64,000 nt of DNA from Bordetella parapertussis. GTDB lineage: Bacteria > Pseudomonadota > Gammaproteobacteria > Burkholderiales > Burkholderiaceae_B. The notes beneath the pieces were generated by a model that worked only from the letters and a program-made list of their open reading frames with translations, had not been told where the DNA came from and did no database searches. Of this stretch, positions 16,135-26,266 are shown in pieces (the first letter of the stretch is position 1; every line of letters starts with the position of its first letter). Both the position numbers and the translations under genes were made by a program. The stretch is from positions 1 through 64,000 of the forward strand of contig CAMDEF010000006.1 in the NCBI GenBank assembly GCA_945895265.1. The letters are read 5' to 3'.

Positions 16135-19100
16135 GTCAAAAACAACCTAACCGACTTGAACAGGGCGGCCGTCTTGCTCGCAGCCAAGCGTTACGCTTTA
16201 GCTTTGACGGCAACACTTACTATGGCTACCAAGGCGACACACTGGCCTCTGCCCTGCTAGCAAATGGTGTCAAGCTAGTTGGGCGTAGTTTTAAATATCA
16301 TCGCCCGCGCGGCATTTATAGTGCCGGCCCCGAAGAGCCCAACGCCTTGATGCAATTGCGCTCGGGCGCGCAGACCGAACCCAATACGCGCGCAACCGTC
16401 ATCGAGCTCTTTGATGGCCTTGAAGCGACCAGTCAAAATCGCTGGCCGAGTTTGCGCTTTGACTGGCGTGCCATCAACCAAAAATTCTCTGCTTTATTGC
16501 CCGCAGGGTTTTATTACAAAACCTTTATGTGGCCCAAAAAATTCTGGATGTTTTACGAACATCAGATTCGGCGCGCGGCAGGTTTGGGCAAAGCGCCTCT
16601 ACACAAAGACCCAGATCACTACGCTTACGAATATGCACACTGTGAAGTGTTAATTGTGGGTGGCGGGCCTGCTGGCCTGTCTGCCGCCCTGGCTGCAGCA
16701 CGTAGCGGCAAGCGCATCGTACTGGCCGACGAGCGCGGCGAACTTGGTGGTTCGGCGCTATGGGAAAACAAGCTCATCGACGACATGCGCGCAAGTGAAT
16801 GGGTCGATCAAACAATCGCCGCACTGCGCGGTTACCCAAACGTGCGTTTATTGCCGCGCAGTACCGTGAGCGGCGTCTATGATCACGGCCTTGTCACGAT
16901 TGCAGAACGGATCACTGATCACTTGGCGCAGTCACCAGCGCACACGCCTCGACAGCGCTTACTTCATTTGCGCTGCGCGCGCGTGATTTTGGCCAGCGGT
17001 AGTATTGAACGTCCGTTGGTCTTTGCCGACAACGATAAGCCCGGCGTCATGCTCGCCTCGGCCCTTCGTACCTATATCAATCAATATGCCGTGCTGCCCG
17101 GCCGCAAGATCGCAATTTTTACCAATAACGACGATGCCTATCGCAGCGCCTTAGATGCCAAGCAAGCCGGGGCGCAGACCGTGACACTGATCGATACGCG
17201 CCGTACGGTTGATGCCCAACTCGTGAATCGCCTGCGTAGCGCTGGCATTGACTATGTTGGCTACTCTTATATCACCGCTGTGCATGGGCAAACTGTGCAG
17301 GCGATTAGCGTGTTAGGTCGCGATGGCACGGGCGCTCAAAAAATCGAGTGCGATCTGCTGGGTAATTCGGGGGGCTGGAGTCCCACCGTACACCTGTATT
17401 CGCAAGCCGGTGGCAAACTGCGCTTTGACGAAAAACTCACAGCCTTTGTGCCAGAGAGTATTGTGCAAAATTTGGTGCCTGTTGGTGCCGCTAATGGCGA
17501 ATACACCTTACCAGGCGCCCTTACTCAAGGTGCCGTGGCCGGCGAGCAAGCCTGCGCAAACTCAGCGAGCAGCCCGCAAGGTGCCTTGCTTTACCATGCA
17601 TCGCGCGCCGAGCCCGAGACGAACTTCGCACTTGAACCGCTGTGGCAGATGTCAAAAGTGGCCTCGCATGGAAAGCGCTTTGTCGACATTCAAGACGACG
17701 TCACTGTTGAAGACATCGAGCTGGCCCATCGCGAAAATTTTCGCTCGGTTGAACACCTGAAACGTTACACCACACTAGGCATGGGTACTGATCAGGGCAA
17801 GACGTCAAACGTCAATGGCCTGGCACTAATGGCGGCCTTAAGAGAGCAACCCATTGCAGCGGTGGGCACAACCACCTTTCGCCCGCCGTACACGCCAGTT
17901 GCGCTCGGCCTGTTTGGTGGCGCCGAGACCGGCAAGCACCACACCCCTGTGCGCCGCACTGCTCTGCACGGCTGGCATCTCGCTCAAGGGGCGCCGATGA
18001 CCACGGTCGGACACTGGCTACGTCCCAAAACCTATCTGCGACCAAATGAAACCTATGATGCTGCTTGGCGCCGTGAAAATTTAGCAGTGCGTCAAAGCGT
18101 TGGTTTGGTTGATGTGGGCACCCTAGGAAAGATTGATATCCAAGGCCCTGACGCGCTTGAGTTGATTCAACGGGTGTATTGCAATAACTTTGCCAACCTA
18201 GCCGTCGGGAAATTACGCTACGGCTTGATGCTGCGTGAAGACGGCATTGTCATGGATGACGGTACCGTCGCACGGCTTGGCGAACACCATTATCTGATCT
18301 CAACCACCACGGCAAACGCGGGCAAAGTACAGAGCTATCTTGAGCTCATGCTCCAAGTCGCTTGGCCTGAGCTACGCTGTCACGCAGTCTCAGTCACTGA
18401 GCAATTTGCTCAATTCGCCCTGGCAGGCCCACGTTCACGTGAAGTTTTAGCCGCGCTTTTACCGCATTGCGATGTGTCAGATTCTGCTTTACCCCATCTT
18501 GCGGTGATGCAGACGCAAATTGAAGGGATTGAACTGATCGTTTACCGGATGAGTTACTCGGGCGAGTGCGCGTACGAACTCGCGATTGGCGCTGATTATG
18601 GCGAAGATCTCTGGGTGCGTATCCTTGACTGTGGTCAAACCTTTGGTATCACGGTGTACGGCACTGAAGCCATGGGCGTATTACGAATCGAAAAAGGCCA
18701 CGTTGCAGGCAACGAGCTTGATGGGCGCACCACGCCTGCAGACCTTGGCTTAGGCAAGCTTGTCAGAAAAAATGGCGGCTTCGTCGGCGCAGCACTCGCA
18801 AAACGCTCTGGGCTCACCGACACGCGTCGCGCAAGCCTCGTTGGTCTCATACCTGTCGATGGCGTTGCAACAATTCGCGCAGGTAGTCAATTAGTCGCGA
18901 CTGAACTCGAGGCACGTGCGCCAGGTGTGGTCGCTAAGCAAGGATTTGTCAGCTCGTCAACACCGAGCGAGTTTTTAGGACACTCGATTGCACTTGCTTT
19001 TTTAGACAATGGTGCAAATCGGCTTGGCCAAGAGATGATCGCTGCCTCACCGCTCTCTAATGAGTTTGTACGCGTGCGCGTCGTATCACCCGTCTTCGTT

Positions 19101-19139
19101 GATCCCGATCACCAGCGTTTAAAAGGGGGGCAACCATGA
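16131..19139 (+). CDS. soxA: Sarcosine oxidase, alpha subunit
   Basis: Largest subunit (1002 aa). Seen: N-terminal ferredoxin-like part (FDGNTYYGYQGDTLASALLANG), NAD-binding Rossmann motif GGGPAG at 177-182 in EVLIVGGGPAGLSAAL, the middle region with VILASGSIERPLVF, and a C-terminal aminomethyltransferase-like folate-binding domain from about residue 620 (RRTALHGWHLAQGAPM, then YRMSYSGECAYELAI). Full length for the family. It overlaps soxD upstream and soxG downstream (ATGA at 19136), so the four subunits are translated together. Confidence 0.95.
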   Translation: MSQKQPNRLEQGGRLARSQALRFSFDGNTYYGYQGDTLASALLANGVKLVGRSFKYHRPRGIYSAGPEEPNALMQLRSGAQTEPNTRATVIELFDGLEATSQNRWPSLRFDWRAINQKFSALLPAGFYYKTFMWPKKFWMFYEHQIRRAAGLGKAPLHKDPDHYAYEYAHCEVLIVGGGPAGLSAALAAARSGKRIVLADERGELGGSALWENKLIDDMRASEWVDQTIAALRGYPNVRLLPRSTVSGVYDHGLVTIAERITDHLAQSPAHTPRQRLLHLRCARVILASGSIERPLVFADNDKPGVMLASALRTYINQYAVLPGRKIAIFTNNDDAYRSALDAKQAGAQTVTLIDTRRTVDAQLVNRLRSAGIDYVGYSYITAVHGQTVQAISVLGRDGTGAQKIECDLLGNSGGWSPTVHLYSQAGGKLRFDEKLTAFVPESIVQNLVPVGAANGEYTLPGALTQGAVAGEQACANSASSPQGALLYHASRAEPETNFALEPLWQMSKVASHGKRFVDIQDDVTVEDIELAHRENFRSVEHLKRYTTLGMGTDQGKTSNVNGLALMAALREQPIAAVGTTTFRPPYTPVALGLFGGAETGKHHTPVRRTALHGWHLAQGAPMTTVGHWLRPKTYLRPNETYDAAWRRENLAVRQSVGLVDVGTLGKIDIQGPDALELIQRVYCNNFANLAVGKLRYGLMLREDGIVMDDGTVARLGEHHYLISTTTANAGKVQSYLELMLQVAWPELRCHAVSVTEQFAQFALAGPRSREVLAALLPHCDVSDSALPHLAVMQTQIEGIELIVYRMSYSGECAYELAIGADYGEDLWVRILDCGQTFGITVYGTEAMGVLRIEKGHVAGNELDGRTTPADLGLGKLVRKNGGFVGAALAKRSGLTDTRRASLVGLIPVDGVATIRAGSQLVATELEARAPGVVAKQGFVSSSTPSEFLGHSIALAFLDNGANRLGQEMIAASPLSNEFVRVRVVSPVFVDPDHQRLKGGQP

Positions 19140-19729
19140 TCGAGCGCCGCTCTGCCATCGCAGCACTGCTTACGCAGGCTTCTAAGACCCATCAACTCGC
19201 TCAGGCAGCAGTCACCATCTCTGAACGTCGGCCACTGACTATTTTGCAGGTCTCGGCGTTTAGCTCAACACAACCAGAGGCTGCGGCGGCGCTTGCCTCA
19301 GTCTTAAATATCGATCTACCCTCACCTAATCAGATGACCAGCAACACAATCTTTAGCGTACGCTTGCTTGGGCCAGGCATTTGGCAAATCGTAGGTGACC
19401 CGTATGCAACGATTCAAGCACACGCTCTGCGTGTCGCACTCGGTGGCTTCGCAAGCGTAGTCGACTTGAGTCATGCGCGCACCGCTATCCTTGTGTCTGG
19501 CCTAGCAGCACAACGCACGCTCAACAAGTTTTGTAGCCTGGATTTAGCGTTAGAGCACTTTGCCGTCGGTTCAGCAACGAACACGCGTTTCGGGCATATT
19601 GGCATGACGCTTGCACGCGGCCCAGACGAACTGGCTTTTGAACTGTTAGTTTTTAGAGGTTATGCCGAACATGTGCTTGAGGCCTTGCTTGAGGCCGGCG
19701 CAGAATTTGGCTTAAGGGTCGAGCCCTAA
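19136..19729 (+). CDS. soxG: Sarcosine oxidase, gamma subunit
   Basis: Gamma subunit (197 aa) of heterotetrameric sarcosine oxidase, a GcvT-like fold that buttresses the beta subunit. Weakly conserved family; identification rests on position after soxA, the length, and matches such as [27 protein letters not shown] and the C-terminal [21 protein letters not shown]. Its TAA overlaps the stop codon of the convergent ABC ATPase gene (19726). Confidence 0.9.
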   Translation: MIERRSAIAALLTQASKTHQLAQAAVTISERRPLTILQVSAFSSTQPEAAAALASVLNIDLPSPNQMTSNTIFSVRLLGPGIWQIVGDPYATIQAHALRVALGGFASVVDLSHARTAILVSGLAAQRTLNKFCSLDLALEHFAVGSATNTRFGHIGMTLARGPDELAFELLVFRGYAEHVLEALLEAGAEFGLRVEP

Positions 19730-20481
19730 AGAACCTGTTCAAGAAAAGCCTTGGTTCTTTGCACTTGCGGCTCGTCAAAAATCTGCTGTGGCGTGCCTTC
19801 TTCGACAATCACACCTTGATCGGTAAAGTACACGCGATCAGCGATTTCGCGAGCGAAGGCCATTTCGTGTGTCACCAAGATCGAGGTCATGCCTTCTTCG
19901 ACTAGTTGGCGGATCGTGAGTAACACCTCTTTACGTGTTTCGGGATCAAGGGCCGCTGTGACCTCATCAAACAGCATCACCGAGGGTTGCATCGCTAAGG
20001 CGCGTGCGATCGCCACACGTTGCTGCTGACCACCCGAAAGCTCACCCGGGTAGTTATTCAACTTATCTTCGAGGCGCACTTTTTTTAACAAACTCACCGC
20101 GCGTTCACGCACTTCATCTTGAGCTTGCCCCAGGACTTGTATTGGCGCCATCATTACGTTTTGCAGCGCCGTTTTATGCGGAAACAGGTTGTACTGCTGA
20201 AATACAATCGATACATCTTTGCGCAAGGTGATCATGTCATGGTCGGACTTAAGGGTATGCACGGCATGCTCACCCACAAACACCTCACCGCGATCCACCG
20301 GAATCAGACCATTGATACAACGCAATAGAGTCGATTTGCCTGAACCCGAGGGCCCAATCACACAAACTGCTTGCCCAGCAGAAACTGCTAAGGATATGCC
20401 GCGTAAGACGTTCACTGTGCCAAACGCTTTATGAACGTCATGGATTCGAACGATTGACTGCTGTGAAGAAGACAAAATCAT
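19726..20481 (-). CDS. Polar amino acid ABC transporter ATPase (GlnQ family)
   Basis: ATP-binding subunit of a PAAT-family importer. Seen: Walker A GPSGSGKS at 43-50, Q-loop [12 protein letters not shown], signature [15 protein letters not shown], Walker [14 protein letters not shown] and H-loop VTHEM. ATG 20481 overlaps the ybaK-like stop (20478) and gives the usual 251 aa; the open frame to 20631 is the shadow of that gene. It belongs to the minus-strand set SBP-permease-permease-(YbaK)-ATPase and is convergent with soxBDAG. Confidence 0.93.
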   Translation of the reverse strand: MILSSSQQSIVRIHDVHKAFGTVNVLRGISLAVSAGQAVCVIGPSGSGKSTLLRCINGLIPVDRGEVFVGEHAVHTLKSDHDMITLRKDVSIVFQQYNLFPHKTALQNVMMAPIQVLGQAQDEVRERAVSLLKKVRLEDKLNNYPGELSGGQQQRVAIARALAMQPSVMLFDEVTAALDPETRKEVLLTIRQLVEEGMTSILVTHEMAFAREIADRVYFTDQGVIVEEGTPQQIFDEPQVQRTKAFLEQVL

Positions 20482-21002
20482 GATGCGGGCTCCTCTGCCT
20501 GATTGGCGGGTACAGAAATGATTTGAGGTTCGTGCCCAGTGGCTGTTAAAAACCTGACTAAGTCGGTGTGTGGCACGATCATCGTAGCCGTATTGATCAA
20601 AGGATGCGCTTGGACAGCCGGGGCATCCCACAAGGTCTGATCTATTACAAACTGTACGTTGTGTGCCGTGTCGTTGACCAAGCCGAGCATGCTCACTGAG
20701 CCAGGGGTGACGCCCAAATGCGTCAACAACCGATCAGCCGAGGCAAAGCCCAACCGACCAGCACCCAGCAAATCGCCCAACTGATTGAGATTCACACTTA
20801 AGGAAGCGGGTATAGTCACCAAAAAATGCTTCAGGCCTTTTTTATCCCGCAAAAACAGATTCTTTGTTTTTGCACCAGGCAAGGCTGGCACGAGCAATTC
20901 AGATTCAGCCACCGTCATCACGGCCGCATGTTCGTGACGCTCGAGCTTGATTGCATGCGTCGTCAGAAAATCTTGTAGTTTCGACCTCAGTGGCTGGTTC
21001 AT
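20478..21002 (-). CDS. YbaK/ProX-type aminoacyl-tRNA deacylase
   Basis: Protein of 174 aa of the YbaK/ProRS INS-domain family, which hydrolyses mischarged aminoacyl-tRNA (typically Ala-tRNAPro). Seen: [35 protein letters not shown] with the conserved K residues, [33 protein letters not shown] and [11 protein letters not shown], in the order of the ProXp-ala group. It sits oddly inside an amino acid transporter operon, overlapping the start of the ATPase gene, 139 bp after the permease gene. Confidence 0.9.
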   Translation of the reverse strand: MNQPLRSKLQDFLTTHAIKLERHEHAAVMTVAESELLVPALPGAKTKNLFLRDKKGLKHFLVTIPASLSVNLNQLGDLLGAGRLGFASADRLLTHLGVTPGSVSMLGLVNDTAHNVQFVIDQTLWDAPAVQAHPLINTATMIVPHTDLVRFLTATGHEPQIISVPANQAEEPAS

Positions 21003-21140
21003 CGTTGTATCTGCTTCGGTTTAATCTGATCTTTGAATTCGGCACTCCAAACTAGACGGCTGCACCATGCGCGCTTGCCCCCTCTGACCAACGCGGTCTG
21101 CCACACAATCTCTCAAACTGCCTTTAAAAATCGACATGAC

Positions 21141-22034
21141 TCAGCGCTCAGCAAAGCGCGACTCAAGGCGGCGTGTGTAACAAGCAATGGGGTAGCAGTA
21201 TAAAAAGAACCATAACAGTACATAGCTGTAGATCGGTATCAAAAAGTCAGTGCGCGCCTCGGCTGCAGTAATGTGGCCAACCGTTGTCATCACCTCGGAC
21301 ACCCCGACAATCGAGGCCAACGTGGTCGCCATCGTCAGAATAGCGTACCAATTCATCCACGATGGCAGCATGCGCTTAATACATTGCGGCAAAATGATTT
21401 GCCATAAAATTTGCCGACGACTGAACGCAAGCGAACGCGCCGCCTCCCATTGCGCCGACGGGATCGATTGCACAGCACCGCGCACAATCTCGGCGATATT
21501 GGCCATGATCGGCAACGCCAAACCAATGGTCGATTTGATCCAATCCGGAAACGGTATCGTGTACTGCCCAATTTTGAACTCGAAGGGCATCAAAAACATC
21601 ACAAAAAACAGTAATACCAGCCAAGGCGCATTGCGAAAGAATTGCACCACCAGCCAAGAGGTGCCACGCACTGGCGCAAACAGTGACACTCGGGCGAGCC
21701 CCAAACCGATACCCGCAGCCGTCCCGAGCAGCATCGCCATAAAGCTAATCGCAAGATTGAACAAAAACCCTTGCGCTAACAGAGGGGTCCATTTCAATAG
21801 CAGGCTCCATACCGAGGCTTGAGAAGCAGCCGCTTGAACCTGTGCGGTTGCCACTGAGCCGACGAACGCCGCTAACAGTAGCACCCCTGTTTGCCAAACA
21901 AACAAACCACCGCCACTCGAGCGATCCATCGTACCGACTTGGGGCTGCAAACGAAAAGGGAGCATGACCGAGAGCGTATCAGGACACTCACTTGGGCTGA
22001 CAGCCCGCCGCGACGACTGAGGACTACGTTTCAT
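21141..22034 (-). CDS. Polar amino acid ABC transporter permease
   Basis: Inner-membrane permease of a PAAT importer, 297 aa. Seen: long N-terminal extension of about 45 residues, then several hydrophobic segments (FVWQTGVLLLAAFVG, LFNLAISFMAMLLG, VVQFFRNAPWLVLLFFVMF) and the coupling EAA loop region EAARSLAFSRRQILWQIILPQ. Its ATG overlaps the stop of the preceding permease (ATGA at 22031-22034). The two different permeases would form a heterodimer. Confidence 0.9.
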   Translation of the reverse strand: MKRSPQSSRRAVSPSECPDTLSVMLPFRLQPQVGTMDRSSGGGLFVWQTGVLLLAAFVGSVATAQVQAAASQASVWSLLLKWTPLLAQGFLFNLAISFMAMLLGTAAGIGLGLARVSLFAPVRGTSWLVVQFFRNAPWLVLLFFVMFLMPFEFKIGQYTIPFPDWIKSTIGLALPIMANIAEIVRGAVQSIPSAQWEAARSLAFSRRQILWQIILPQCIKRMLPSWMNWYAILTMATTLASIVGVSEVMTTVGHITAAEARTDFLIPIYSYVLLWFFLYCYPIACYTRRLESRFAER

Positions 22035-22762
22035 TGACCAAATCCTGGAACATACAATCTTTTTTCAAACCACTGCATCAGCTGATTGATCAAACCAACA
22101 ATAGCGATGTAGGTCAACAACAGCACAATCATCATTTCAGTCACGTTGACTTGTTCAGACCAAATTTGCCCAGACATATAAAGCAGTTCGGGCACGGCGA
22201 TCGCATAGCCTAAGGTGGTCGTTTTAACCAGATTCACAAGGTTGTTATTCAGTGCGGGCATCGTCACGCGTAAGGCTAACGGAAACACCACTCGCCTGAA
22301 GATTTGCGCACGCGAATAGCCCAGGGCCTTGGCCGCCTCAATCGTCGCTTTAGGGACTGCTTCAATACCGGCCCTAAAAATCTCTGCCGTAAAAGCGGTC
22401 TCAAGCAAAGTCAGTGCGACAATCGCCCAGCCCATGGAGCCCAACAGCGGCGCGCCCCCCACCTTCGGCAAGAGTGGCGCGATCGCAAAATAAAAAAAAT
22501 AAATTTGAACGAGCGGTGGTGTGTTTCGAAACAGTTGCACGTAAGCACCGACGCAACGGCGCAGCCATTGATACTTTGTTCCATACAGCCAAGCAACAAT
22601 CGCGCCAAAAAAAAGACTCAGCACAATCACAATCGCCGACAACTCAAGCGTCGTGCTTAAGCCTTCAAGAAAACGCGAGCGGTCATAGCGATCGTAAAAA
22701 ATCGTTAGCTTGATGCCGCTCGTTTGATGTAGCCATTTAAACCAGGCCGAAACACTATCCAT
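22031..22762 (-). CDS. Polar amino acid ABC transporter permease
   Basis: Second permease of the importer, 243 aa from ATG 22762 (a GTG lies one codon earlier). Seen: transmembrane segments such as LSAIVIVLSLFFGAIVAWL, the conserved FRNTPPLVQIYFFYF motif, and the EAA loop EAAKALGYSRAQIFRRVVFPLA. It starts 28 bp after the substrate-binding protein gene and overlaps the next permease gene. Confidence 0.92.
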   Translation of the reverse strand: MDSVSAWFKWLHQTSGIKLTIFYDRYDRSRFLEGLSTTLELSAIVIVLSLFFGAIVAWLYGTKYQWLRRCVGAYVQLFRNTPPLVQIYFFYFAIAPLLPKVGGAPLLGSMGWAIVALTLLETAFTAEIFRAGIEAVPKATIEAAKALGYSRAQIFRRVVFPLALRVTMPALNNNLVNLVKTTTLGYAIAVPELLYMSGQIWSEQVNVTEMMIVLLLTYIAIVGLINQLMQWFEKRLYVPGFGQ

Positions 22763-22790
22763 CACTTGCTTGGCCTATGGCATACACAAT

Positions 22791-23612
22791 TTATTTGAAC
22801 TTTGCGTTTTGCTCAACCAGATAAGGCGAAGGCGAAATGCCCCACTTCTTTTCAAGGCCGATAATGAAACCTGTTTTGTGCCACTCTTTGAGTGTGTCAC
22901 TAATAAAGGCTGCAAACTTGGTATCTTCTTTACGCAGCCCCATGCCCCAAGGCTCTGGATCGATCAAGGGAAGCATGATGGCGTAGTCGGCCCATTTTGC
23001 CTCGCCGGTTAAACCGGCATAAAAGGTTGAGTCAAAAACCATCCCAACACAATTACCCGCCTCAAGCGCGGCCAGGGCTTCGGTTGAGCCTTTGAAGGTC
23101 AGTAGTTTTGCACCAAACTCATCGCCCGTGCGACGGTTGTAGTACGCGCCCTGAATACCGCACACAGTTTTACCTTTGAGGTCTGTCCAGGCCTTTAAGC
23201 CAGAGTTCTTTTTAGCCAAGAGTGCAGCCGCGCTAGCGTAATAAAAAGGCTCAGGGATCGCCACCACTTCAGCGCGATCGGGCTTGTAAGACATCGTCGC
23301 GATCATCAGATCGGTGCGACCCTGCTTGACGAACTCCATACGATTGGCCGCCACGACAGCGATCACTTCGATGGATACGCCTAATTTTTTAGCGATCTCA
23401 TTGGCCATATCAATTTCAAAACCCACGATTTTTCCGGACGGGTCGACAAAACCGAAGGGTTTGTAATCGGCCTTGACGCCCACTACCATTTTGCCTTTTT
23501 GTTTAATGCTGGCCAACGTATCAACCTGTGCCCAAGCGCTTGTGCCTGAAAACAAGGCCGTTGCTGCAAGCAGGCCCAGCAACTTTACAACCGACGGTTT
23601 AGCAAACTGCAT
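22791..23612 (-). CDS. Polar amino acid ABC transporter substrate-binding protein
   Basis: Periplasmic receptor (273 aa, SBP_bac_3 family). Seen: Sec signal peptide with probable cleavage after AWA at residue 28, then LASIKQKGKMVVGVKADYKPFGFVD and GFEIDMANEIAKKLGV, and ATMSYKPDRAEVVAIPEPFYYASAALLA. A single disulfide pair is possible (VCGIQGAYYN, AGNCVGMVFD), common in this family. First gene of the transporter operon. The ligand is unknown; because the operon faces soxBDAG, a methylated glycine derivative is an idea worth testing, not a conclusion. Confidence 0.92.
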   Translation of the reverse strand: MQFAKPSVVKLLGLLAATALFSGTSAWAQVDTLASIKQKGKMVVGVKADYKPFGFVDPSGKIVGFEIDMANEIAKKLGVSIEVIAVVAANRMEFVKQGRTDLMIATMSYKPDRAEVVAIPEPFYYASAAALLAKKNSGLKAWTDLKGKTVCGIQGAYYNRRTGDEFGAKLLTFKGSTEALAALEAGNCVGMVFDSTFYAGLTGEAKWADYAIMLPLIDPEPWGMGLRKEDTKFAAFISDTLKEWHKTGFIIGLEKKWGISPSPYLVEQNAKFK

Positions 23613-23769
23613 GAGGAGTCCCCTTTTTTTAATTAACCAAGTAAGCTGGCCGTTAGCCGCTCAAGTTAATGTTTACGACAATATGGCCGATCGCGCAACT
23701 ATTTTTGACACGCCGCACGTCAAAAACCATTCAAATAACCCAACATACTGACAAGGTGTGTCAACACAA

Positions 23770-23804
23770 CAAGCACCTTGACCAATTTCAGACTCAGGTG
23801 CTTG
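23770..23804 (-). terminator. Hairpin downstream of acs
   Basis: CAAGCACCT (23770-23778) pairs with AGGTGCTTG (23796-23804), a perfect 9-bp stem starting 20 bp after the acs stop. On the minus strand it is followed by TTGTGTTG, which is only moderately T-rich. Confidence 0.5.
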
Positions 23805-23824
23805 AGCACGCGACTTCAATTGCT

Positions 23825-25828
23825 TTACACCGGCTTAGACAATTGATCCAAAATCGCTGGGTTTTCAAGTGTTGAAATATCTTGCGTAATGGCCTCGCCT
23901 GCTGCCACCACACGCAACAAGCGACGCATGATTTTGCCTGAACGTGTTTTGGGCAAGTTATCGCCAAAACGAATCTCTTTCGGTTTGGCGATTGGGCCAA
24001 TTTCTTTGGCTACCCAATCACGCAGCTGCTTACCCAACGCAAGAGCCTCGTCACCTTCAGGGCGTGTGCGTTTCAAGACCACAAAGGCAACAATCGCCTC
24101 GCCGGTAGTGGCATCTGGGCGCCCCACCACAGCAGCCTCAGCGACCAGTTCGTGGGCGACCAAAGCAGACTCAACTTCCATTGTGCCCAAACGATGGCCA
24201 GAAACGTTCAGCACGTCATCAATACGGCCCATGATCCAGAAACAACCATCTTTGTCGCATTGCGCGCCATCACCCGCTAAATAATAGCCACCCAACTCTG
24301 GTGGAAAATAACTTTTTACGTAGCGCTCTGGGTCGCCCCAGATACCACGAATCATCGAGGGCCATGGGCGCTTGATCACCAAAAAGCCACCCTGCCCTGC
24401 TGCAACATCAGCCCCCACTTCATCCACAATCGCAGCCGTGATCCCGGGCAAACGGGTGGTGCATGACCCTGGCTTTAACGGTGTTGCGCCTGGCATCGGC
24501 GTAATCATGTGCCCGCCAGTCTCGGTCTGCCACCAGGTATCAACGATTGGGCAGCGTCCGCCCCCAACATTGGTGTGATACCACATCCACGCTTCAGGGT
24601 TGATTGGCTCGCCGACAGACCCCAACAAGCGCAAGCTCGTCAAATCAAAACTCTTAGGATGTACAGCAGCATCGGCGTCTGACGTTTTAATCAACGAGCG
24701 GATCGCCGTGGGTGCCGTATAGAAAATTGAAACTTTTTGATCTTGGATGGTTTTCCAGAAACGCCCCGCGTTTGGATAGGTGGGCACACCTTCAAACACA
24801 ATTTGCGTCAACCCAGCGGCCAAGGGGCCGTAGGCAATGTAAGTGTGGCCAGTGACCCAGCCTACGTCAGCCGTACACCAAAAAATGTCATTGGCTTTTG
24901 CATCAAACACCCATTGCATCGTGAGCTTGGCCCACAACAAGTAACCGCCAGACGAGTGCTGCACGCCTTTTGGTTTGCCAGTCGAACCTGAGGTATACAA
25001 AATAAACAGGGGGTGCTCGGCACCAACCGCCACAGGTTCGCAGGTGGTGGCTTGTTTGTCAGCGACATCGTGAAACCACACATCACGTTTGGCATCCCAG
25101 GCGATTTTTCCGCCAGTGCGCTTGTAAACGATGCAATGACGCACGGCTTCGCAACCGCCCATCGCTAAGGCCTCGTCAACGGCGGGCTTGAGCGCGATCG
25201 CCTTGCCGCCTCGCATTTGCTCGTCGGCCGTCAGCACTAGGCTGGCGCCCACATCGGTGATACGTTCGTGCAGACTTTTGGCCGAGAAGCCACCAAACAC
25301 CACCGAGTGAGTGATGCCCAGACGCGCACAAGCTTGCATGGCCACCACAGCTTCAATCGACATGGGCATGTAGATGATCGAGCGTTCGCCTTTTTTGTAG
25401 CCCAGTGCTTTCAGGCCATTGGCTAACTGACACACACGATCGTGTAACTGTTGGTAGGTTATTTTTTTGACAACACCATCGTCCGATTCAAAAATAATCG
25501 CAACTTTACTGGCATTGCCATTTTTAAGATTGGCATCTAAGCAATTCGCCGAGACGTTGAGCTCGCCATCACCAAACCACTCAAAGAACGGCGCACGCGA
25601 CTCATCAAGCACCTTGGTAAACGGCTTAGTCCAGTGCAAATATTCACGCGCCTGCTTGGCCCAAAAGGCATCCGGATCGCGATCGGCCGCTTCGAGCAAT
25701 GCCTGGTAGCTTGCCTGGCCAGCCACATTCGCTTGCTCAACAAAGTTCTGTGGCGGTTGAAAGACACGCGTTTCAACTAAGGTGGATTCGATTGAGTTCG
25801 CCATGAGTGCAGTCTCCGAGGTGGCCAA
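23825..25828 (-). CDS. acs: Acetyl-CoA synthetase
   Basis: AMP-forming acetate-CoA ligase of 667 aa, making acetyl-CoA from acetate, ATP and CoA. Seen: P-loop [55 protein letters not shown], and the acetylation-controlled lysine in [12 protein letters not shown] near the C-terminus. Full length. Last gene of prpE-glcG-acs on the minus strand, 30 bp after glcG. Confidence 0.95.
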   Translation of the reverse strand: MATSETALMANSIESTLVETRVFQPPQNFVEQANVAGQASYQALLEAADRDPDAFWAKQAREYLHWTKPFTKVLDESRAPFFEWFGDGELNVSANCLDANLKNGNASKVAIIFESDDGVVKKITYQQLHDRVCQLANGLKALGYKKGERSIIYMPMSIEAVVAMQACARLGITHSVVFGGFSAKSLHERITDVGASLVLTADEQMRGGKAIALKPAVDEALAMGGCEAVRHCIVYKRTGGKIAWDAKRDVWFHDVADKQATTCEPVAVGAEHPLFILYTSGSTGKPKGVQHSSGGYLLWAKLTMQWVFDAKANDIFWCTADVGWVTGHTYIAYGPLAAGLTQIVFEGVPTYPNAGRFWKTIQDQKVSIFYTAPTAIRSLIKTSDADAAVHPKSFDLTSLRLLGSVGEPINPEAWMWYHTNVGGGRCPIVDTWWQTETGGHMITPMPGATPLKPGSCTTRLPGITAAIVDEVGADVAAGQGGFLVIKRPWPSMIRGIWGDPERYVKSYFPPELGGYYLAGDGAQCDKDGCFWIMGRIDDVLNVSGHRLGTMEVESALVAHELVAEAAVVGRPDATTGEAIVAFVVLKRTRPEGDEALALGKQLRDWVAKEIGPIAKPKEIRFGDNLPKTRSGKIMRRLLRVVAAGEAITQDISTLENPAILDQLSKPV

Positions 25829-25858
25829 TATCTATGAGTGATTTTTTGAGGCTATGGT

Positions 25859-26266
25859 TTAGGCTGTTAACGCAGCAATGCCAGCCGAAGCGATCTCGGC
25901 ATCTTCTGACGACTTGACGCCAGACACGCCCACGGCACCGATGACTTGACCGTCTATCGTAATCGGCACACCGCCCTCGAGCATGCCTTGCAGCATTGGC
26001 GCAGACAAAAATGAAGTACGGCCGTTATTAATAATATCTTCGTAGACTTTAGATTCGCGACGCGACAGCGCTGAGGTGTGCGCCTTAGCCGGTGCGATAT
26101 GCGCTGACATGGCTGGTGCACCATCCAAACGTTGTAAACCCAACAGATGGCCGCCATCGTCAACAACCGCAATGGTCACAGCCCAATTGTTTTTGTTAGC
26201 GTGGGCTTTAGAGGCAGCCAAAATTTTAGAGACATCGGCATCGGTCAACACGGCTTTAGTTTTCAC
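25859..26266 (-). CDS. GlcG/HbpS family heme-binding-like protein
   Basis: Protein of 135 aa of the GlcG/HbpS (DUF336) family; members bind heme or cobalamin-like ligands or accompany glycolate and diol metabolism, with roles mostly unsettled. Seen: AKAHANKNNWAVTIAVVDDGGHLLGLQRLDGAP, AHTSALSRRESKVYED and the C-terminal GGVPITIDGQVIGAVGVSG. The start is GTG 26266, overlapping the prpE stop (GTGA). It is placed between two acyl-CoA synthetase genes. Confidence 0.9.
   Translation of the reverse strand: MKTKAVLTDADVSKILAASKAHANKNNWAVTIAVVDDGGHLLGLQRLDGAPAMSAHIAPAKAHTSALSRRESKVYEDIINNGRTSFLSAPMLQGMLEGGVPITIDGQVIGAVGVSGVKSSEDAEIASAGIAALTA

Noticed and set aside
20482..20631. 50-residue N-terminal extension of the GlnQ-type ATPase
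   Set aside because: It is the antiphase reading of the YbaK-like gene end; ATG 20481 gives the normal ATPase length.
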